From Laspinema palackyanum D2c (GTDB lineage Bacteria; Cyanobacteriota; Cyanobacteriia; Cyanobacteriales; Laspinemataceae), in contig NZ_JAMXFD010000002.1 of the NCBI RefSeq assembly GCF_025370875.1, forward strand, positions 194,218 through 258,217: 64,000 nucleotides of DNA, written 5' to 3'. Both the position numbers and the translations under genes were made by a program. The notes beneath the pieces are model-generated. The model saw only the letters and a program-made list of their open reading frames with translations. It ran no database searches and was not told the origin of the DNA. Each line of letters starts with the position of its first letter. Position 1 is the stretch's first letter. This document shows, one piece after another, positions 8,935 to 17,885 of the stretch.

Positions 8935-10665
8935 CTAATGAGAGAGTTTCTCTAGGAAAATCTGGCGATCGTCGCGGTAAATAACTTTGAGTTTTTCCTG
9001 GAAAACACTCATGAAGGCATCAATCCCTCGCCCGGTATTACAATGGGGGCGATCGGGAAATTCAAAGTGGTAGTCATCAAAAATAATCATGCCACCTTCT
9101 TTGATGAGTCCCCAACTTAATACCGCATCTTGGAGGACATCAATGGCAAAATGAGAGCCATCAATATAGACGATATGATAAGAATTTAAGGGGAGCGATC
9201 GCAACACTTCTTGCGACAATCCCACCCGTTTATCAACTTTATGTTTGGATCCACTTTTTTCGATGTTTCCGTCAAATCTCTCTTCTACGGATTTCTGCAC
9301 AGTCGGGTCATTCTTTTTACTCTCCACCACCCCTTCAAAATTATCAATACAGGTAATCCGGGCGGTTTCATGGGTCAGAATATTATCCAGCAACCAACAA
9401 CTCGCCATGCCTTCAAAACAGCCCACTTCGAGCACTCTCAAATTCGGCATATTCGCATAGTTGCGGAAATTCTGTTGCCAGATTGGCATGACTCCAGTAA
9501 AACAGTCTGCGCTGACGTTATAGCCTTTTTTAGCAAATTGGAGGGTATAGGGAATTGTGGAGAGTTTTTTATGGAGAATTTCGTTATTGGGCTTAAATTC
9601 TAGGGCTTTCTTTAAGGCAATTTCGGCTTGATAAACTTTTTCTACGTTACTGGTAAATAAGCCTTGATAGTACAGGGACATCCCGAGGTTATAATGAGCC
9701 TGACTAGACCCGGGATCAAGTTCTACCATTTTCTGGGCGGCATTGGCGGCTTGAGGGTATTTGCAATTCGCCCAACTTTTTTCAATGACGCGCTGGTAAA
9801 TGGTTCGCAATACTTCTTGAGATTGGGGGGTATAAATGGCTGATAAAATATAACGAGCAGAACCATATTCTGGATTGTTGGGGGGAATTTGGCTTAAGAG
9901 TTCGGCGGCTTCACTCAATTTACCTTGGGCCAAAAATGCCATTCCTAGGGGGTAGGTGATGGAAATTTCAGGAACGAGGTCTTGGGCTTTCCAGAAGCAG
10001 AGAACTGCTTCTTGGAATTCTCCATAATCGCAATGTTTTATGGCTTTATTGCGATAATAATTACCATAAGTTTGTTTGAGGCTGATGTTCTGGTTCCAGT
10101 GGGGATGGTTTAACAAGTTTTGGGTTAAAGCGGCCTCTAATAGGTCGAGAGATTTAACATGAAATATTTGGCTTTCGGCGAGTTGGCGTAAGACTTCAAT
10201 CAGCAGGGGTTGGTTGAGGTTAGAAGAGTTAGAGGAGGCGAGTAATTCGGCAGTGGTGATTAACCGTTCGGTGAGGGTTGAGTCCAGGATGCCGAGGTGC
10301 AGGTAAAGTTGCAGACGGGCGAGATGGTTATTGATATCATTGGGGGCGATCGCACTGATGCGATCGCGCAAGACTAAGGCGCTTTGCCAGTCCCTCGCGG
10401 ATTCCCTCTGGGTGGCGATCGCCCCTAAAAGCTCATAAAGCTGCTGTCCCCACTGTTGAACTTGAGGCGGTGTTCCCTGGGACAAAACTGCATTCCAACA
10501 CTGTTGCGCTTCGGTTTGCTTTCCTTGCAGCAACAAGGCGACTCCTAAATACCAGTAATTGACAATTACCTGGGGCTGCGCTTGAATGTTTTGTCGGGAT
10601 AGGGCAACTGCACCCTCATAGTCCTGCTTTGCTAAATATTCCGTAACCATCGGTTGGACTTGCAT
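8935..10665 (-). CDS. TPR protein with C-terminal class I SAM-dependent methyltransferase domain
   Basis: 576 residues. The N-terminal two thirds (about 1-350) are helical TPR-like repeats, for example LVPEISITYPLGMAFLAQGK and SQAHYNLGMSLYYQG. The C-terminal 200 residues carry a Rossmann methyltransferase: motif I LRVLEVGCFEGMAS, an acidic post-I residue in ITCIDNFEGVV, and YHIVYIDGSHFAIDVLQDA followed by GGMIIFDDYHFEFPD. The YIDGSH...FDDY pattern matches the Methyltransf_24 group, often found near surface-polysaccharide or glycan genes. The acceptor is unknown. The TPR scaffold suggests it is recruited to a partner complex. It lies 213 bp downstream of the aminotransferase, separated from it by a terminator, so it probably has its own promoter. 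Confidence 0.85.
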   Translation of the reverse strand: MQVQPMVTEYLAKQDYEGAVALSRQNIQAQPQVIVNYWYLGVALLLQGKQTEAQQCWNAVLSQGTPPQVQQWGQQLYELLGAIATQRESARDWQSALVLRDRISAIAPNDINNHLARLQLYLHLGILDSTLTERLITTAELLASSNSSNLNQPLLIEVLRQLAESQIFHVKSLDLLEAALTQNLLNHPHWNQNISLKQTYGNYYRNKAIKHCDYGEFQEAVLCFWKAQDLVPEISITYPLGMAFLAQGKLSEAAELLSQIPPNNPEYGSARYILSAIYTPQSQEVLRTIYQRVIEKSWANCKYPQAANAAQKMVELDPGSSQAHYNLGMSLYYQGLFTSNVEKVYQAEIALKKALEFKPNNEILHKKLSTIPYTLQFAKKGYNVSADCFTGVMPIWQQNFRNYANMPNLRVLEVGCFEGMASCWLLDNILTHETARITCIDNFEGVVESKKNDPTVQKSVEERFDGNIEKSGSKHKVDKRVGLSQEVLRSLPLNSYHIVYIDGSHFAIDVLQDAVLSWGLIKEGGMIIFDDYHFEFPDRPHCNTGRGIDAFMSVFQEKLKVIYRDDRQIFLEKLSH

Positions 10666-10824
10666 GATTTTTATTCCTATCTGTTCTTAATTAACCCAGG
10701 GATTTTTTTGAGGTCCTTTTAAGTTGAACGGTGTTCTAGCCTATTCAGCAAACACCCTCCTCAGAAAAATGGCCTCGGTGAATTCTGGGCAATTCTCTAG
10801 GATACAAAAAAATCTCAAAGAATA

Positions 10825-10854
10825 CAAAAAAACCGGGTTTGGCAAAAAACCCGG
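10825..10854 (-). terminator. Rho-independent terminator of the aminotransferase gene
   Basis: CCGGGTTT (10833-10840) pairs with AAACCCGG (10847-10854). The A-run at 10825-10832 is a T-run when read on the minus strand directly after the hairpin, just downstream of the aminotransferase stop. Confidence 0.85.
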
Positions 10855-10878
10855 CGGATTGAAACCCTGGATCAGCCC

Positions 10879-12045
10879 TTACAAATATTGCTGCAAAAAT
10901 TTTTCCAATCTATCCAACCCCTTCTCAATGGTGGGTAAATCGGTGGCATAAGATAAGCGGATGCAGTCATCATCCCCAAAGGCAATTCCTGGAATGGCAG
11001 CAACCTGGTGAGATTCCAGTAAGGCATTACAGAATTTCAGAGATTTCATCCCGGTTTTAGTGATATTCAGAAACACATAAAAAGCACCTTCGGGTTCGGG
11101 GCAACTGATGCAGGACATCCCCCGAATTCGTTCCAAAACCGCTACCCGGCGTAGGGCAAAGGCTGCGAGCATTTCTTGGACACAATCTTGGTCGGATTCC
11201 AAGGCGGCGATCGCCCCATATTGGGCAAAGGTACAGACATTGGAGGTACTGTGACTTTGAATGGTACTCGCGGCCTGGATCAGTTCCTCATTCCCCGCCA
11301 GATATCCAATCCGCCACCCGGTCATTGAGTATGCCTTGGCAAACCCATTACTGATAATCGTGCGTTTGAAGACTTCTTCGGAAACCGCGCCGATACTCAA
11401 ATGTTGAGCGTTGTTGTAGAGGATTTTCTCATAAATTTCATCGGAAACCACTAAAATATCCTGCTCAACCACCACAGCAGCTAAGGCGCGAATCTCGTCG
11501 GGGGAATACACCATTCCCGTGGGATTAGAAGGGGAATTAAGAATAAACAGCTTGGTTTTCGGCGTACAAGCGCTTCGCAGTTGGTCGGGGGTAATTTTAT
11601 ACCCACTTTCGGCAGTGGTGGAGATAATCACCGGGATCCCCCCGGCTAAGGTGACCATTTCTGGATAACTCAACCAGAAGGGGGCTGGGATAATTACCTC
11701 GTCACCGGGGTCGAGGAGGGCCAGCATGAGGTTAAAAAGAGAATGCTTACCGCCATTGGTGACGATGACATTTTTCGCGGAATAGTCGAGATGATTATCG
11801 GTTTTGAGCTTCTGGGCGATCGCTTCTCGTAACTGGGGTTCACCGGCGGCGGGTCCATATTTGGTTTTCCCCGCCTTTAAGGCGTTTTCTGCCGCTATTT
11901 TGATATGGTTGGGCGTATCAAAATCCGGTTCCCCTGCACTAAAACTACAAACATCTATCCCATCGGCTTTCATCGCCTTAGCTTTGGCGGCGATGGCCAA
12001 GGTCAGGGATGGTGTTACCTGTCCAACTCTTGCTGCCAGCTTCAT
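10879..12045 (-). CDS. Class I/II aminotransferase (aspartate/prephenate aminotransferase type)
   Basis: Pyridoxal-phosphate enzyme of 388 residues, full length for the AspAT Ib subgroup. It has [10 protein letters not shown] near the N-terminus, the substrate and PLP motifs NSPSNPTG and VSDEIYEKI, and the Schiff-base lysine in [17 protein letters not shown]. The substrate-carboxylate arginine is in DCIRLSYA. The family transfers amino groups between aspartate (or prephenate) and 2-oxoglutarate; the exact substrate cannot be told from sequence alone. The start ATG (MKLAARVG) has an AGTAGG element upstream on the minus strand. The gene lies 83 bp downstream of the aldolase gene on the same strand, so co-transcription is possible. 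Confidence 0.93.
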   Translation of the reverse strand: MKLAARVGQVTPSLTLAIAAKAKAMKADGIDVCSFSAGEPDFDTPNHIKIAAENALKAGKTKYGPAAGEPQLREAIAQKLKTDNHLDYSAKNVIVTNGGKHSLFNLMLALLDPGDEVIIPAPFWLSYPEMVTLAGGIPVIISTTAESGYKITPDQLRSACTPKTKLFILNSPSNPTGMVYSPDEIRALAAVVVEQDILVVSDEIYEKILYNNAQHLSIGAVSEEVFKRTIISNGFAKAYSMTGWRIGYLAGNEELIQAASTIQSHSTSNVCTFAQYGAIAALESDQDCVQEMLAAFALRRVAVLERIRGMSCISCPEPEGAFYVFLNITKTGMKSLKFCNALLESHQVAAIPGIAFGDDDCIRLSYATDLPTIEKGLDRLEKFLQQYL

Positions 12046-12128
12046 TTGCCTACTTCAACTGAGAATAAATTTAAGGATATGCTTCAAAGCACAGAATATC
12101 CTACTCTACCCTCTCTGAGGCAGGGATG

Positions 12129-13214
12129 TCAGGCGATCGTGACATCGGAGGACCGATAAACCTCTTGGATGGCATGAAACAATTTGACTCCTTCCTCGAA
12201 GGGTCGTTGGAAGGCTTTGCGTCCGGAAATTAACCCACAGCCCCCAGCCCGCTTGTTAATCACTGCGGTTCGCACCGCTTGGGCGAAGTCGTTATCCCCA
12301 GCAGAACTGCCTCCGGAATTAATCAATCCGGCCCGTCCAGCATAGCAGTTCAGCAGTTGGTACCGGGTCATGTCAATGGGATGGTTTGAGCTTAACTCAG
12401 TCTCAACTCGTTTATCGGTGCGTCCGTATTTTTCGCCCAAGGCTTGGGAAACTGCCCCATATCCCCCATTGCATTCCGGTTGTTTCTGTTTGATGATATC
12501 CGCTTGGATGGTGACGCCGAGGTGATTGGCTTGCCCGGTAAGGTCAGCGGCGAGATGATAGTCTTGGTCTTGTTTAAAGGCGCTATTTCGCAGGTAACAC
12601 CAGAGGATGGTTGCCATGCCATATTCATGCGCTTGAGCAAAGGCGGCGCTGACTTCCTGGATCTGCCGGGTGGATTCTGGGGACCCAAAGTAAATGGTTG
12701 CGCCGACGGCAACGGCCCCTAAGTTCCACGCTTGTTCGACGCTGGCAAACATGATTTGGTCATATTGGTTGGGAACGGTGAGCAGTTCGTTGTGGTTGAG
12801 TTTGAGGATAAAGGGGATTTTGTGGGCGTATTTGCGGGAGACGCTGCCGAGGACGCCTAGGGTGGTGGCTACGGCGTTACAACCTCCGGCGATCGCGAGT
12901 TTAATAATGTTTTCGGGATCAAAGTAGATCGGGTTGGGGGCAAAGGAGGCGGCGGCCGAATGTTCGATGCCCTGATCGACCGGCAGAATGGATAAATAGC
13001 CGGTGTTGGCGAGATTTCCGTGGGAATAGAGTTGCTGGAGCGATCGCAATACGGGCACTGAGCGATCGCTATTGGCTGCCACTCGGTCAATCCAATCCGG
13101 TCCCGGCAACTGAAACATTTCTTTGGGAAGTTTGGCCTGATATGTGAGCAAATCTTCGGCTTCATTTCCCAGGATCGAGGCGATCGATGAAGGGGTTGAT
13201 CGGGTTGTTGTCAT
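12129..13214 (-). CDS. Class I fructose-bisphosphate aldolase (FbaB/DhnA type)
   Basis: 361 residues, cleaving fructose 1,6-bisphosphate to two trioses (or the reverse in the Calvin cycle and gluconeogenesis). Family signatures are [48 protein letters not shown] (the region holding the Schiff-base lysine in FbaB-type enzymes), LINSGGSS and [15 protein letters not shown] (phosphate-binding loop). It belongs to the archaeal-type class I group and not to the zinc-dependent class II enzymes that many cyanobacteria use as the main aldolase. GAGG lies upstream of the ATG. Identification is firm; the share of flux it carries is unknown. Confidence 0.93.
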   Translation of the reverse strand: MTTTRSTPSSIASILGNEAEDLLTYQAKLPKEMFQLPGPDWIDRVAANSDRSVPVLRSLQQLYSHGNLANTGYLSILPVDQGIEHSAAASFAPNPIYFDPENIIKLAIAGGCNAVATTLGVLGSVSRKYAHKIPFILKLNHNELLTVPNQYDQIMFASVEQAWNLGAVAVGATIYFGSPESTRQIQEVSAAFAQAHEYGMATILWCYLRNSAFKQDQDYHLAADLTGQANHLGVTIQADIIKQKQPECNGGYGAVSQALGEKYGRTDKRVETELSSNHPIDMTRYQLLNCYAGRAGLINSGGSSAGDNDFAQAVRTAVINKRAGGCGLISGRKAFQRPFEEGVKLFHAIQEVYRSSDVTIA

Positions 13215-13522
13215 GGTGTTTTACCTCACAATTTTCTAAACTCCACGGTTTCATCATATCGTTTTCTTCGGGAGGCTGTTGTCCCCTATCCTGATTTAAT
13301 GCAATTTTTAGTCGATGAAAAGTTCCTATTTTTTTGCTGCAACTGTAGCAACTCATCCCCGGTTTTTCTCAGAAAATTCAAGGGGTCTGATTTATGTCAT
13401 TAGATAGAACACAATCCCTCACTCAATCCGCTAACATTAACCCTATTCCCCAGGGCAAACCAGCACAATTTTAAAAGATTTGGCTCTGGGTGCAAGTCAA
13501 GAAAGGAAGGTTAAGAGGACTT

Positions 13523-14143
13523 ATGCAAGTACCTGTAGAAATCACTTATCGAAATCTTGAAAAAACTGAGGCTATAGATAATTTAGTTCGGGAAAAAGTG
13601 GCTAAACTTGAACAATTTTGTGACCATATCACAAGCTGCCGAGTAGCGGTCGAAAAAAACAACGATCGCCCCAGTAGTGGCTCTCCCTATCGGGTTCGCT
13701 TTGATATTACCATTCCCCCATCCCATGAAATCGCCGCCGTTTGTAATCCCGGTGAGGGGGATCAGTATAACGAACTCCCCACGGTGATTCGCAATGCGTA
13801 TGAGGCGGCCCGTCGTCAAGTGGTGGAACTGACCGAACGACAAAATAATAAGGTTAAAGATCATCCGGCTCAAGCAATGGGAGCAGTCGTCTCTAAGCTA
13901 TTCCCAGAAGATGGTTATGGCTTTATCAAAACCTTGGACAGTGGACGGGAAATCTATTTTCACCGTAACCGTGTTTTAGGCGATCGCTTTGATGAATTGA
14001 AAGAAGGGGCGGGGGTACATTTTTCCGAAACCCAAGGAGAACTGGGACCCCAAGCAACCACCGTTCATGGGATTAATAAATTGGGTCCAAATGAGGCGAC
14101 GGAGCAACAGTCTAACATCGAACCACCCCTGGGTTGGAAATAA
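13523..14143 (+). CDS. hpf: Ribosome hibernation factor fused to a cold-shock domain
   Basis: About 206 residues. The N-terminal half (MQVPVEITYRNLEKTEAID onward) is the HPF/RaiA S30AE domain that binds the 30S decoding region and stalls idle ribosomes. The C-terminal half (AVVSKLFPEDGYGFIKT, then REIYFHRNRVL) is a cold-shock OB fold with RNP1-like GYGFI and RNP2-like IYFHRN motifs. An in-frame start exists at 13490, but the ATG at 13523 has AGAGGA just upstream and begins exactly at the domain, so it is preferred. The C-terminal domain replaces the dimerisation tail of long-form HPF. The role in stress or darkness is inferred from the families. Confidence 0.88.
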   Translation: MQVPVEITYRNLEKTEAIDNLVREKVAKLEQFCDHITSCRVAVEKNNDRPSSGSPYRVRFDITIPPSHEIAAVCNPGEGDQYNELPTVIRNAYEAARRQVVELTERQNNKVKDHPAQAMGAVVSKLFPEDGYGFIKTLDSGREIYFHRNRVLGDRFDELKEGAGVHFSETQGELGPQATTVHGINKLGPNEATEQQSNIEPPLGWK

Positions 14144-14308
14144 TTATAGAGTTCCAGCACTCCTGGGTTACAGATGCTATTAGTGCGAGCATCTTGCTCG
14201 TTAATGTAAAAGCGATTTGCGAATCGTCTCTACATTTAGGGCTTAATGTTACAGATTGCGTAAGTCCCATCCGATAAAAAAAAGTAAGCAATAAATTAGG
14301 AGAAGACA

Positions 14309-14857
14309 ATGGCTTTAGTAGTACAAAAACGGGCGATTGGTGTATTTGAAGATAGCCAAACCACAGAAAATGCTTTGAATGCCCTCCGAGAGGCAGGATT
14401 CTCAATGGACAACATTTTAGTTGCTACCCAAGATAATATCCCCGATGAAATGGAGAGTCCCGATAGTGAATTTTTGGAGAATCGCACCGTTGAAGGCTTG
14501 TCCAAGGGGGTCCTGAATGGAACGGTTTTCGGGGCGATCGCCGGTTTATTTAGTGGCCTGACTACCTTATTTCTCCCGGGACTCGGCCCGATCGCTGTCG
14601 TCGGTCCCGTCGCCACTATCGCCGGTTTGACCGCCGCAGGCAGCTTTTATGGGGCCCTAGGGGGTGCGATCATCGGGACAGTTGCTGGAGACAAATTTAC
14701 TGAAGGTCAGGCCAATATTTATCATCAACATTTGACCCAAGGACATTATTTAGTTCGCCTAGAAGGGACCGAAGAACAAATCGCCCAAGCCGAATCTATT
14801 TTAAGCTCTCACGGCATTCAAGAATGGCAACTGTATCAAAATACAGAGAATTACTAA
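14309..14857 (+). CDS. YflT-like (general stress protein 17M) domain protein with glycine-rich hydrophobic core
   Basis: 182 residues. The N-terminal 65 residues (AIGVFEDSQTTENALNALRE, then FSMDNILVA) resemble the heat-induced YflT/GSP17M alpha-beta domain. The middle (about 70-125) has two hydrophobic, glycine-rich segments around GAIAGLFSGLTTLFLPGLGP and GALGGAIIGTVAG, as in glycine-zipper proteins. The C-terminal 45 residues (GHYLVRLEGTEEQIAQAESI) form a second small alpha-beta unit. An AGGAGAAG ribosome binding site precedes the ATG. It is probably membrane-associated and stress-linked by family resemblance; biochemical function is not established. Confidence 0.75.
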   Translation: MALVVQKRAIGVFEDSQTTENALNALREAGFSMDNILVATQDNIPDEMESPDSEFLENRTVEGLSKGVLNGTVFGAIAGLFSGLTTLFLPGLGPIAVVGPVATIAGLTAAGSFYGALGGAIIGTVAGDKFTEGQANIYHQHLTQGHYLVRLEGTEEQIAQAESILSSHGIQEWQLYQNTENY

Positions 14858-14876
14858 GCCATCCCTACCTTCACCA

Positions 14877-14916
14877 GGCAATGAAATAGGCGCTTTTAAT
14901 CGCCTTTTTCATTGCC
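14877..14916 (+). terminator. Long-stem terminator after the stress-protein gene
   Basis: GGCAATGAAA-T-AGGCG (14877-14892) pairs with CGCCTTTTTCATTGCC (14901-14916). The inner stem AGGCG/CGCCT is followed by TTTTT. It lies 19 bp past the stop codon. Confidence 0.75.
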
Positions 14917-15087
14917 ACGGCAAAAAATAGGCAACTTAAAACTTATTTATAAATCATCCGAAGCCTAACATTCCTGTCAAAAGGAAGAGAACCTATTTTT
15001 ACAATATACCTCACATGATAGAGGCTAAAAACCCAAAAATATCCCACAATAAAGATAATTGAAGATAGCTCAAGAGGAGGATATCCA

Positions 15088-15711
15088 ATGAGCGGAATGA
15101 TAAATAACTTAAAAAAACTTTTGGGAGTAAGCGCCGCAGTATCTTTGGGCGCAATCATGATTCCCGCCACTTCTATGGCCACCCCAAAAGATGCATCTTT
15201 TGAGATGGCACAAGCCCAAATTGCCCAAGCGCCGACCTGCCGCGAAGTCGAGGCAGAACCAGGTTTAAACATTCGCAGCCAGCCCTGGGGAGAGGTGATC
15301 GGAAGTGTGCGAACTAACGAATATGTCTATCTGGAAAACCCTTCCCCTCAAGGTCAGGATTGGGTACAAATTCAATCCCCAATGAATGGCTATGTGGCGG
15401 CTAGTTATCTGAGCTACTGTACAGAAGCAGCTGCTCAACAGCAACCTGTGGCTAGGTATGACCAGCCCCTAATGACGACGGAACCCGGACTGATGAACCA
15501 ACCAGTCGCCGAATCTACAAGCTGTCGGGAAATTAGCTCCCCTACAGGGTTGAGCGTGCGATCGCTACCTCAGACAGATAGTGAGATCATGGTAGTCTTG
15601 CCGGATAATACCCAGGTCGAAATTGAAAGCGTCGGCGAGGATGGATGGGTATCCATTTCTGACCCCGTTCAGGGTTATGTTGATGCAGAAGAACTAGCGA
15701 TGTGCAGTTAA
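15088..15711 (+). CDS. Exported protein with two bacterial SH3 domains
   Basis: 207 residues. A perfect AGGAGG lies upstream of the ATG. The N-terminus has a signal peptide (basic NNLKKLLG, hydrophobic VSAAVSLGAIMIPATSMA), so it is probably periplasmic. Two SH3b-like repeats follow: CREVEAEPGLNIRSQP with YVAASYLSYC (about 50-112), and CREISSPTGLSVRSLP with GYVDAEELAMC (about 145-206). Each carries a pair of cysteines near its ends that could form a disulfide. SH3b domains usually bind cell-wall peptides or other ligands. Its leader resembles that of the next gene, 54 bp downstream, suggesting a functional pair. Confidence 0.82.
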   Translation: MSGMINNLKKLLGVSAAVSLGAIMIPATSMATPKDASFEMAQAQIAQAPTCREVEAEPGLNIRSQPWGEVIGSVRTNEYVYLENPSPQGQDWVQIQSPMNGYVAASYLSYCTEAAAQQQPVARYDQPLMTTEPGLMNQPVAESTSCREISSPTGLSVRSLPQTDSEIMVVLPDNTQVEIESVGEDGWVSISDPVQGYVDAEELAMCS

Positions 15712-15765
15712 TCTGTTAATCTGAAGTGATTGAAGAGAGCTTAAAATTCATCAGGAGAATCTCTA

Positions 15766-16137
15766 ATGAGCAGCACCACACTAAATAAGATGAAGACAAT
15801 CTTCGGATTGGGTGCTGCCGTATCTTTAAGCGCAGCGCTACTTCCGGCGACTTCGATCGCCGCTGCCGCACAGGGTATGTCAGCAGCAGCTCAACAGCAA
15901 GCCCTAACTGGAGTTGACCCACAAGGACCGATTAGTCACCAATCGGGACAAACTCAACCGGGTCAGATGATGCAACCGGGTCAGATGATGCAACCGGGTC
16001 AGATGATGCACCACTGTCCCATGATGCAACCGGGTCAGATGATGCAACCGCGTCAAATGCAGCCGGGTCAGATGATGCAACCGGGTCAAATGCAGCCGGG
16101 TCAGATGAGGCAACCGGGTCAGAGGGAAGGTGAATAA
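15766..16137 (+). CDS. Exported methionine-rich QPGQM tandem-repeat protein
   Basis: 123 residues. The N-terminal 33 residues are a signal peptide very like that of the upstream SH3 protein (MKTIFGLGAAVSLSAALLPA). The mature part is low complexity: repeats of MMQPGQ and MQPGQ, interrupted once by MMHHCPMM. The coding repeat has an 18-bp unit. A ribosome binding site (CAGGAGAAT) precedes the ATG. No domain is recognised. The Met-x-x-Met spacing with His-His-Cys is reminiscent of periplasmic copper-binding Met motifs, but that is inference only. No transmembrane segment is seen beyond the leader. The gene ends at a strong terminator. Confidence 0.72.
   Translation: MSSTTLNKMKTIFGLGAAVSLSAALLPATSIAAAAQGMSAAAQQQALTGVDPQGPISHQSGQTQPGQMMQPGQMMQPGQMMHHCPMMQPGQMMQPRQMQPGQMMQPGQMQPGQMRQPGQREGE
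15957..16125 (+). repeat. 18-bp tandem repeat array inside a coding region
   Basis: Units of CCGGGTCAGATGATGCAA recur about ten times, some shortened to 12-15 bp by loss of one ATG codon. All length changes are multiples of three, so the frame is kept. The pattern is consistent with slippage. Confidence 0.9.
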
Positions 16138-16453
16138 ATATAACTCACCTCGGGGGAAGAACGGGTATAAATCCCAAATGTTATTTCATCCTTTCCCCTC
16201 TATACCTCTATAAGGGTATGGCGATGCCGTACCCTTCTGGTTGATCGGTCCTCTTGCGATCACCTCCAAGCAAAAAGCCCCTTTCTGTTTCCAGAAAGGG
16301 GCTTTTTGCCGTCATTGCAGAGGGCTTTCAAGAAAGGGTCCAAAACCCCGTTTCTTGCCCCTAAACCCTAAAACAATCCTCGCATCCTAGTCCAGAAGGA
16401 GCAAACCGCCTACTATAGTTAAGAACCATTCAGCAAATCTGAACCTAAACCTT
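16138..16453. other. Intergenic region with two hairpins
   Basis: It holds a small hairpin at 16212-16236 (AAGGGTA with TACCCTT, plus GGC with GCC) and the strong terminator at 16270-16309. The stretch from 16320 to 16453 shows an AAAACCCCGTTTCTTG motif of the kind often repeated in cyanobacterial intergenic DNA. No gene is seen. Confidence 0.55.
16270..16309 (+). terminator. Perfect 18-bp-stem terminator
   Basis: GCAAAAAGCCCCTTTCTG pairs exactly with CAGAAAGGGGCTTTTTGC around a TTTC loop. The T-run makes it a terminator for the plus-strand repeat-protein gene; the symmetric A-run means it could also act on the minus strand. Confidence 0.92.
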
Positions 16454-17380
16454 ATGAAAATTGCGATCGCCGGTGCAACAGGATTCGTTGGCAGTCGATT
16501 AGTGGAGAGACTCCAACAAGCGGGTGATCAAGTCTTGATATTAACCCGCAATCCTGCCAAAGCCAAGCGCGTCTTTCCCGATGCCGCCTTCCCCAATGTA
16601 GAAATCGTTGCCTATACCCCCACCGAATCCGGTCCCTGGCAACAAGCACTCAGCGGATGTGATGGGGTGGTGAATCTCGCCGGTGCTCCCATCGCCGACG
16701 AACGCTGGACTCCGGAACGCAAACAGGAGATTCTCAACAGTCGCAAACTGGGAACTCGCAAAATTGTCGAGGCGATCGCCACCGCGAATCCCAAACCCTC
16801 CGTCCTCGTCAATTCTTCCGCCATTGGATACTACGGTAGCAGCGAAACCGCCACCTTTGACGAAACCAGCGCATCCGGTAAGGATTTTCTCGCCCAAGTC
16901 TGTCAGGAGTGGGAAAACGAGGCACAACAGGTGAAGCAATCCGGGACAAGGTTGGTGATTATTCGGACCGGCATCGTCGTCGGCAACGGAGGGGCGATCG
17001 CCAAAATGCTCACACCCTTCCGACTCCTCGCCGGAGGCCCTCTAGGCAGCGGCCATCAATGGTTTTCCTGGATTCATCGCGAAGACCTTGTGAACCTGAT
17101 TGTCTTAACCTTACAACGGTCCGACATTCAAGGCATCCTCAACGGTACCGCCCCCAACCCCGTCCGGATGAACGAATTATGTCACATTCTCGGACAAGTC
17201 CTCCATCGTCCCTCCTGGTTACCCGTCCCCGATTTTGCCCTCCACCTTCTCCTCGGTGAAGCGGCACAAGTCGTCCTAGAAGGACAGCAAGTGCTACCCA
17301 AACGCCCCCTAGAATACGGCTTCGAGTACCGCTATCCCACAGTAAAACCCGCCCTAGAAGAAGTGGTATCTCACGGTTAA
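16454..17380 (+). CDS. TIGR01777-family NAD(P)-binding epimerase/SDR39U1-like protein
   Basis: 308 residues, full length. Rossmann motif GATGFVGSRLV at the N-terminus, VVNLAGAPI, then SSAIGYYG with the family-type Y-Y-G in place of the classic YxxxK. RTGIVVGNGGAI and GSGHQWFSWIHREDLV are hallmarks of the YfcH/SDR39U1 group, whose C-terminal part resembles DUF1731. It is probably an NAD(P)H-dependent oxidoreductase or nucleotide-sugar-like epimerase in the cytoplasm; the substrate is unknown. It is isolated by a terminator upstream and a 490-bp gap downstream, hence likely monocistronic. Confidence 0.88.
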   Translation: MKIAIAGATGFVGSRLVERLQQAGDQVLILTRNPAKAKRVFPDAAFPNVEIVAYTPTESGPWQQALSGCDGVVNLAGAPIADERWTPERKQEILNSRKLGTRKIVEAIATANPKPSVLVNSSAIGYYGSSETATFDETSASGKDFLAQVCQEWENEAQQVKQSGTRLVIIRTGIVVGNGGAIAKMLTPFRLLAGGPLGSGHQWFSWIHREDLVNLIVLTLQRSDIQGILNGTAPNPVRMNELCHILGQVLHRPSWLPVPDFALHLLLGEAAQVVLEGQQVLPKRPLEYGFEYRYPTVKPALEEVVSHG

Positions 17381-17418
17381 CCGCAAGGACAAGAATAAAA
17401 GCTAAAATTCCTCCCCTG

Positions 17419-17442
17419 TTCAACGTCCCGACTTCAGTCGTT
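17419..17442 (-). repeat. Copy of the ACGACTGAAGTCG dispersed repeat
   Basis: Read on the minus strand, it gives AACGACTGAAGTCGGGACGTT, matching the copy near 47070-47095 over more than 20 bases. Confidence 0.75.
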
Positions 17443-17464
17443 ATACCCTGTTCGTTGGATAGAT

Positions 17465-17556
17465 CAGGACTGACGCATCTTCTCTAAACCCACCCTAAAT
17501 GTAGGAACATTCAACCCAATTCACTCTAAAGATATAGAGGGAATGCGTAAGTCCTG
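17465..17556. repeat. 92-bp inverted-repeat element with AGGACTtACGCAT ends
   Basis: CAGGACTGACGCAT at the left end and ATGCGTAAGTCCTG at the right end are inverted copies with one mismatch. A related GCGTAAGTCCC half-site occurs at about 14257. Such ends are common in short intergenic repeats of cyanobacteria. Confidence 0.65.
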
Positions 17557-17885
17557 TTTATTGGCGGCGATCAACTCTAAAACCTTTCATGGCCCGGATT
17601 AACAGCCCGTTCATAAAACTTGACAATTTGGAACTCGTATCACCCCAATTCCCCTGGTAAAGTAGTACAATAACTCCGAGCATTGGGGTAAAAATCATCA
17701 GATTGCCGATGTCAGGACACCACGGAATCGCTCGGATTCAATGGGGTAATCCTCGGGTATTTAAGAACCCGGGACCTCTCAACTAGAGCCTCCGAGTTCT
17801 AGGATAACTGTCAGGTTCAGATGGCATTCGGTCTCGTTGAGTCTATTTCTCAGTTGTCGCGTATTCAATGAGGGTTAATGCAATC

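Larger units (their letters stand above)
17381..17885. other. Intergenic region carrying two repeat elements
   Basis: It contains a minus-strand copy of the ACGACTGAAGTCG repeat (17419-17442) and a small inverted-repeat element (17465-17556). From 17560 to 17885, the probable promoter and leader of the glycosyltransferase gene, no defined motif is recognised. Confidence 0.55.

Noticed and set aside
15904-16113. Minus-strand frame opposite the Met-rich repeats
   Set aside because: Its HLTRLHH repeat is the mirror of the 18-bp coding repeat; the plus-strand gene has a leader, ribosome binding site and terminator.
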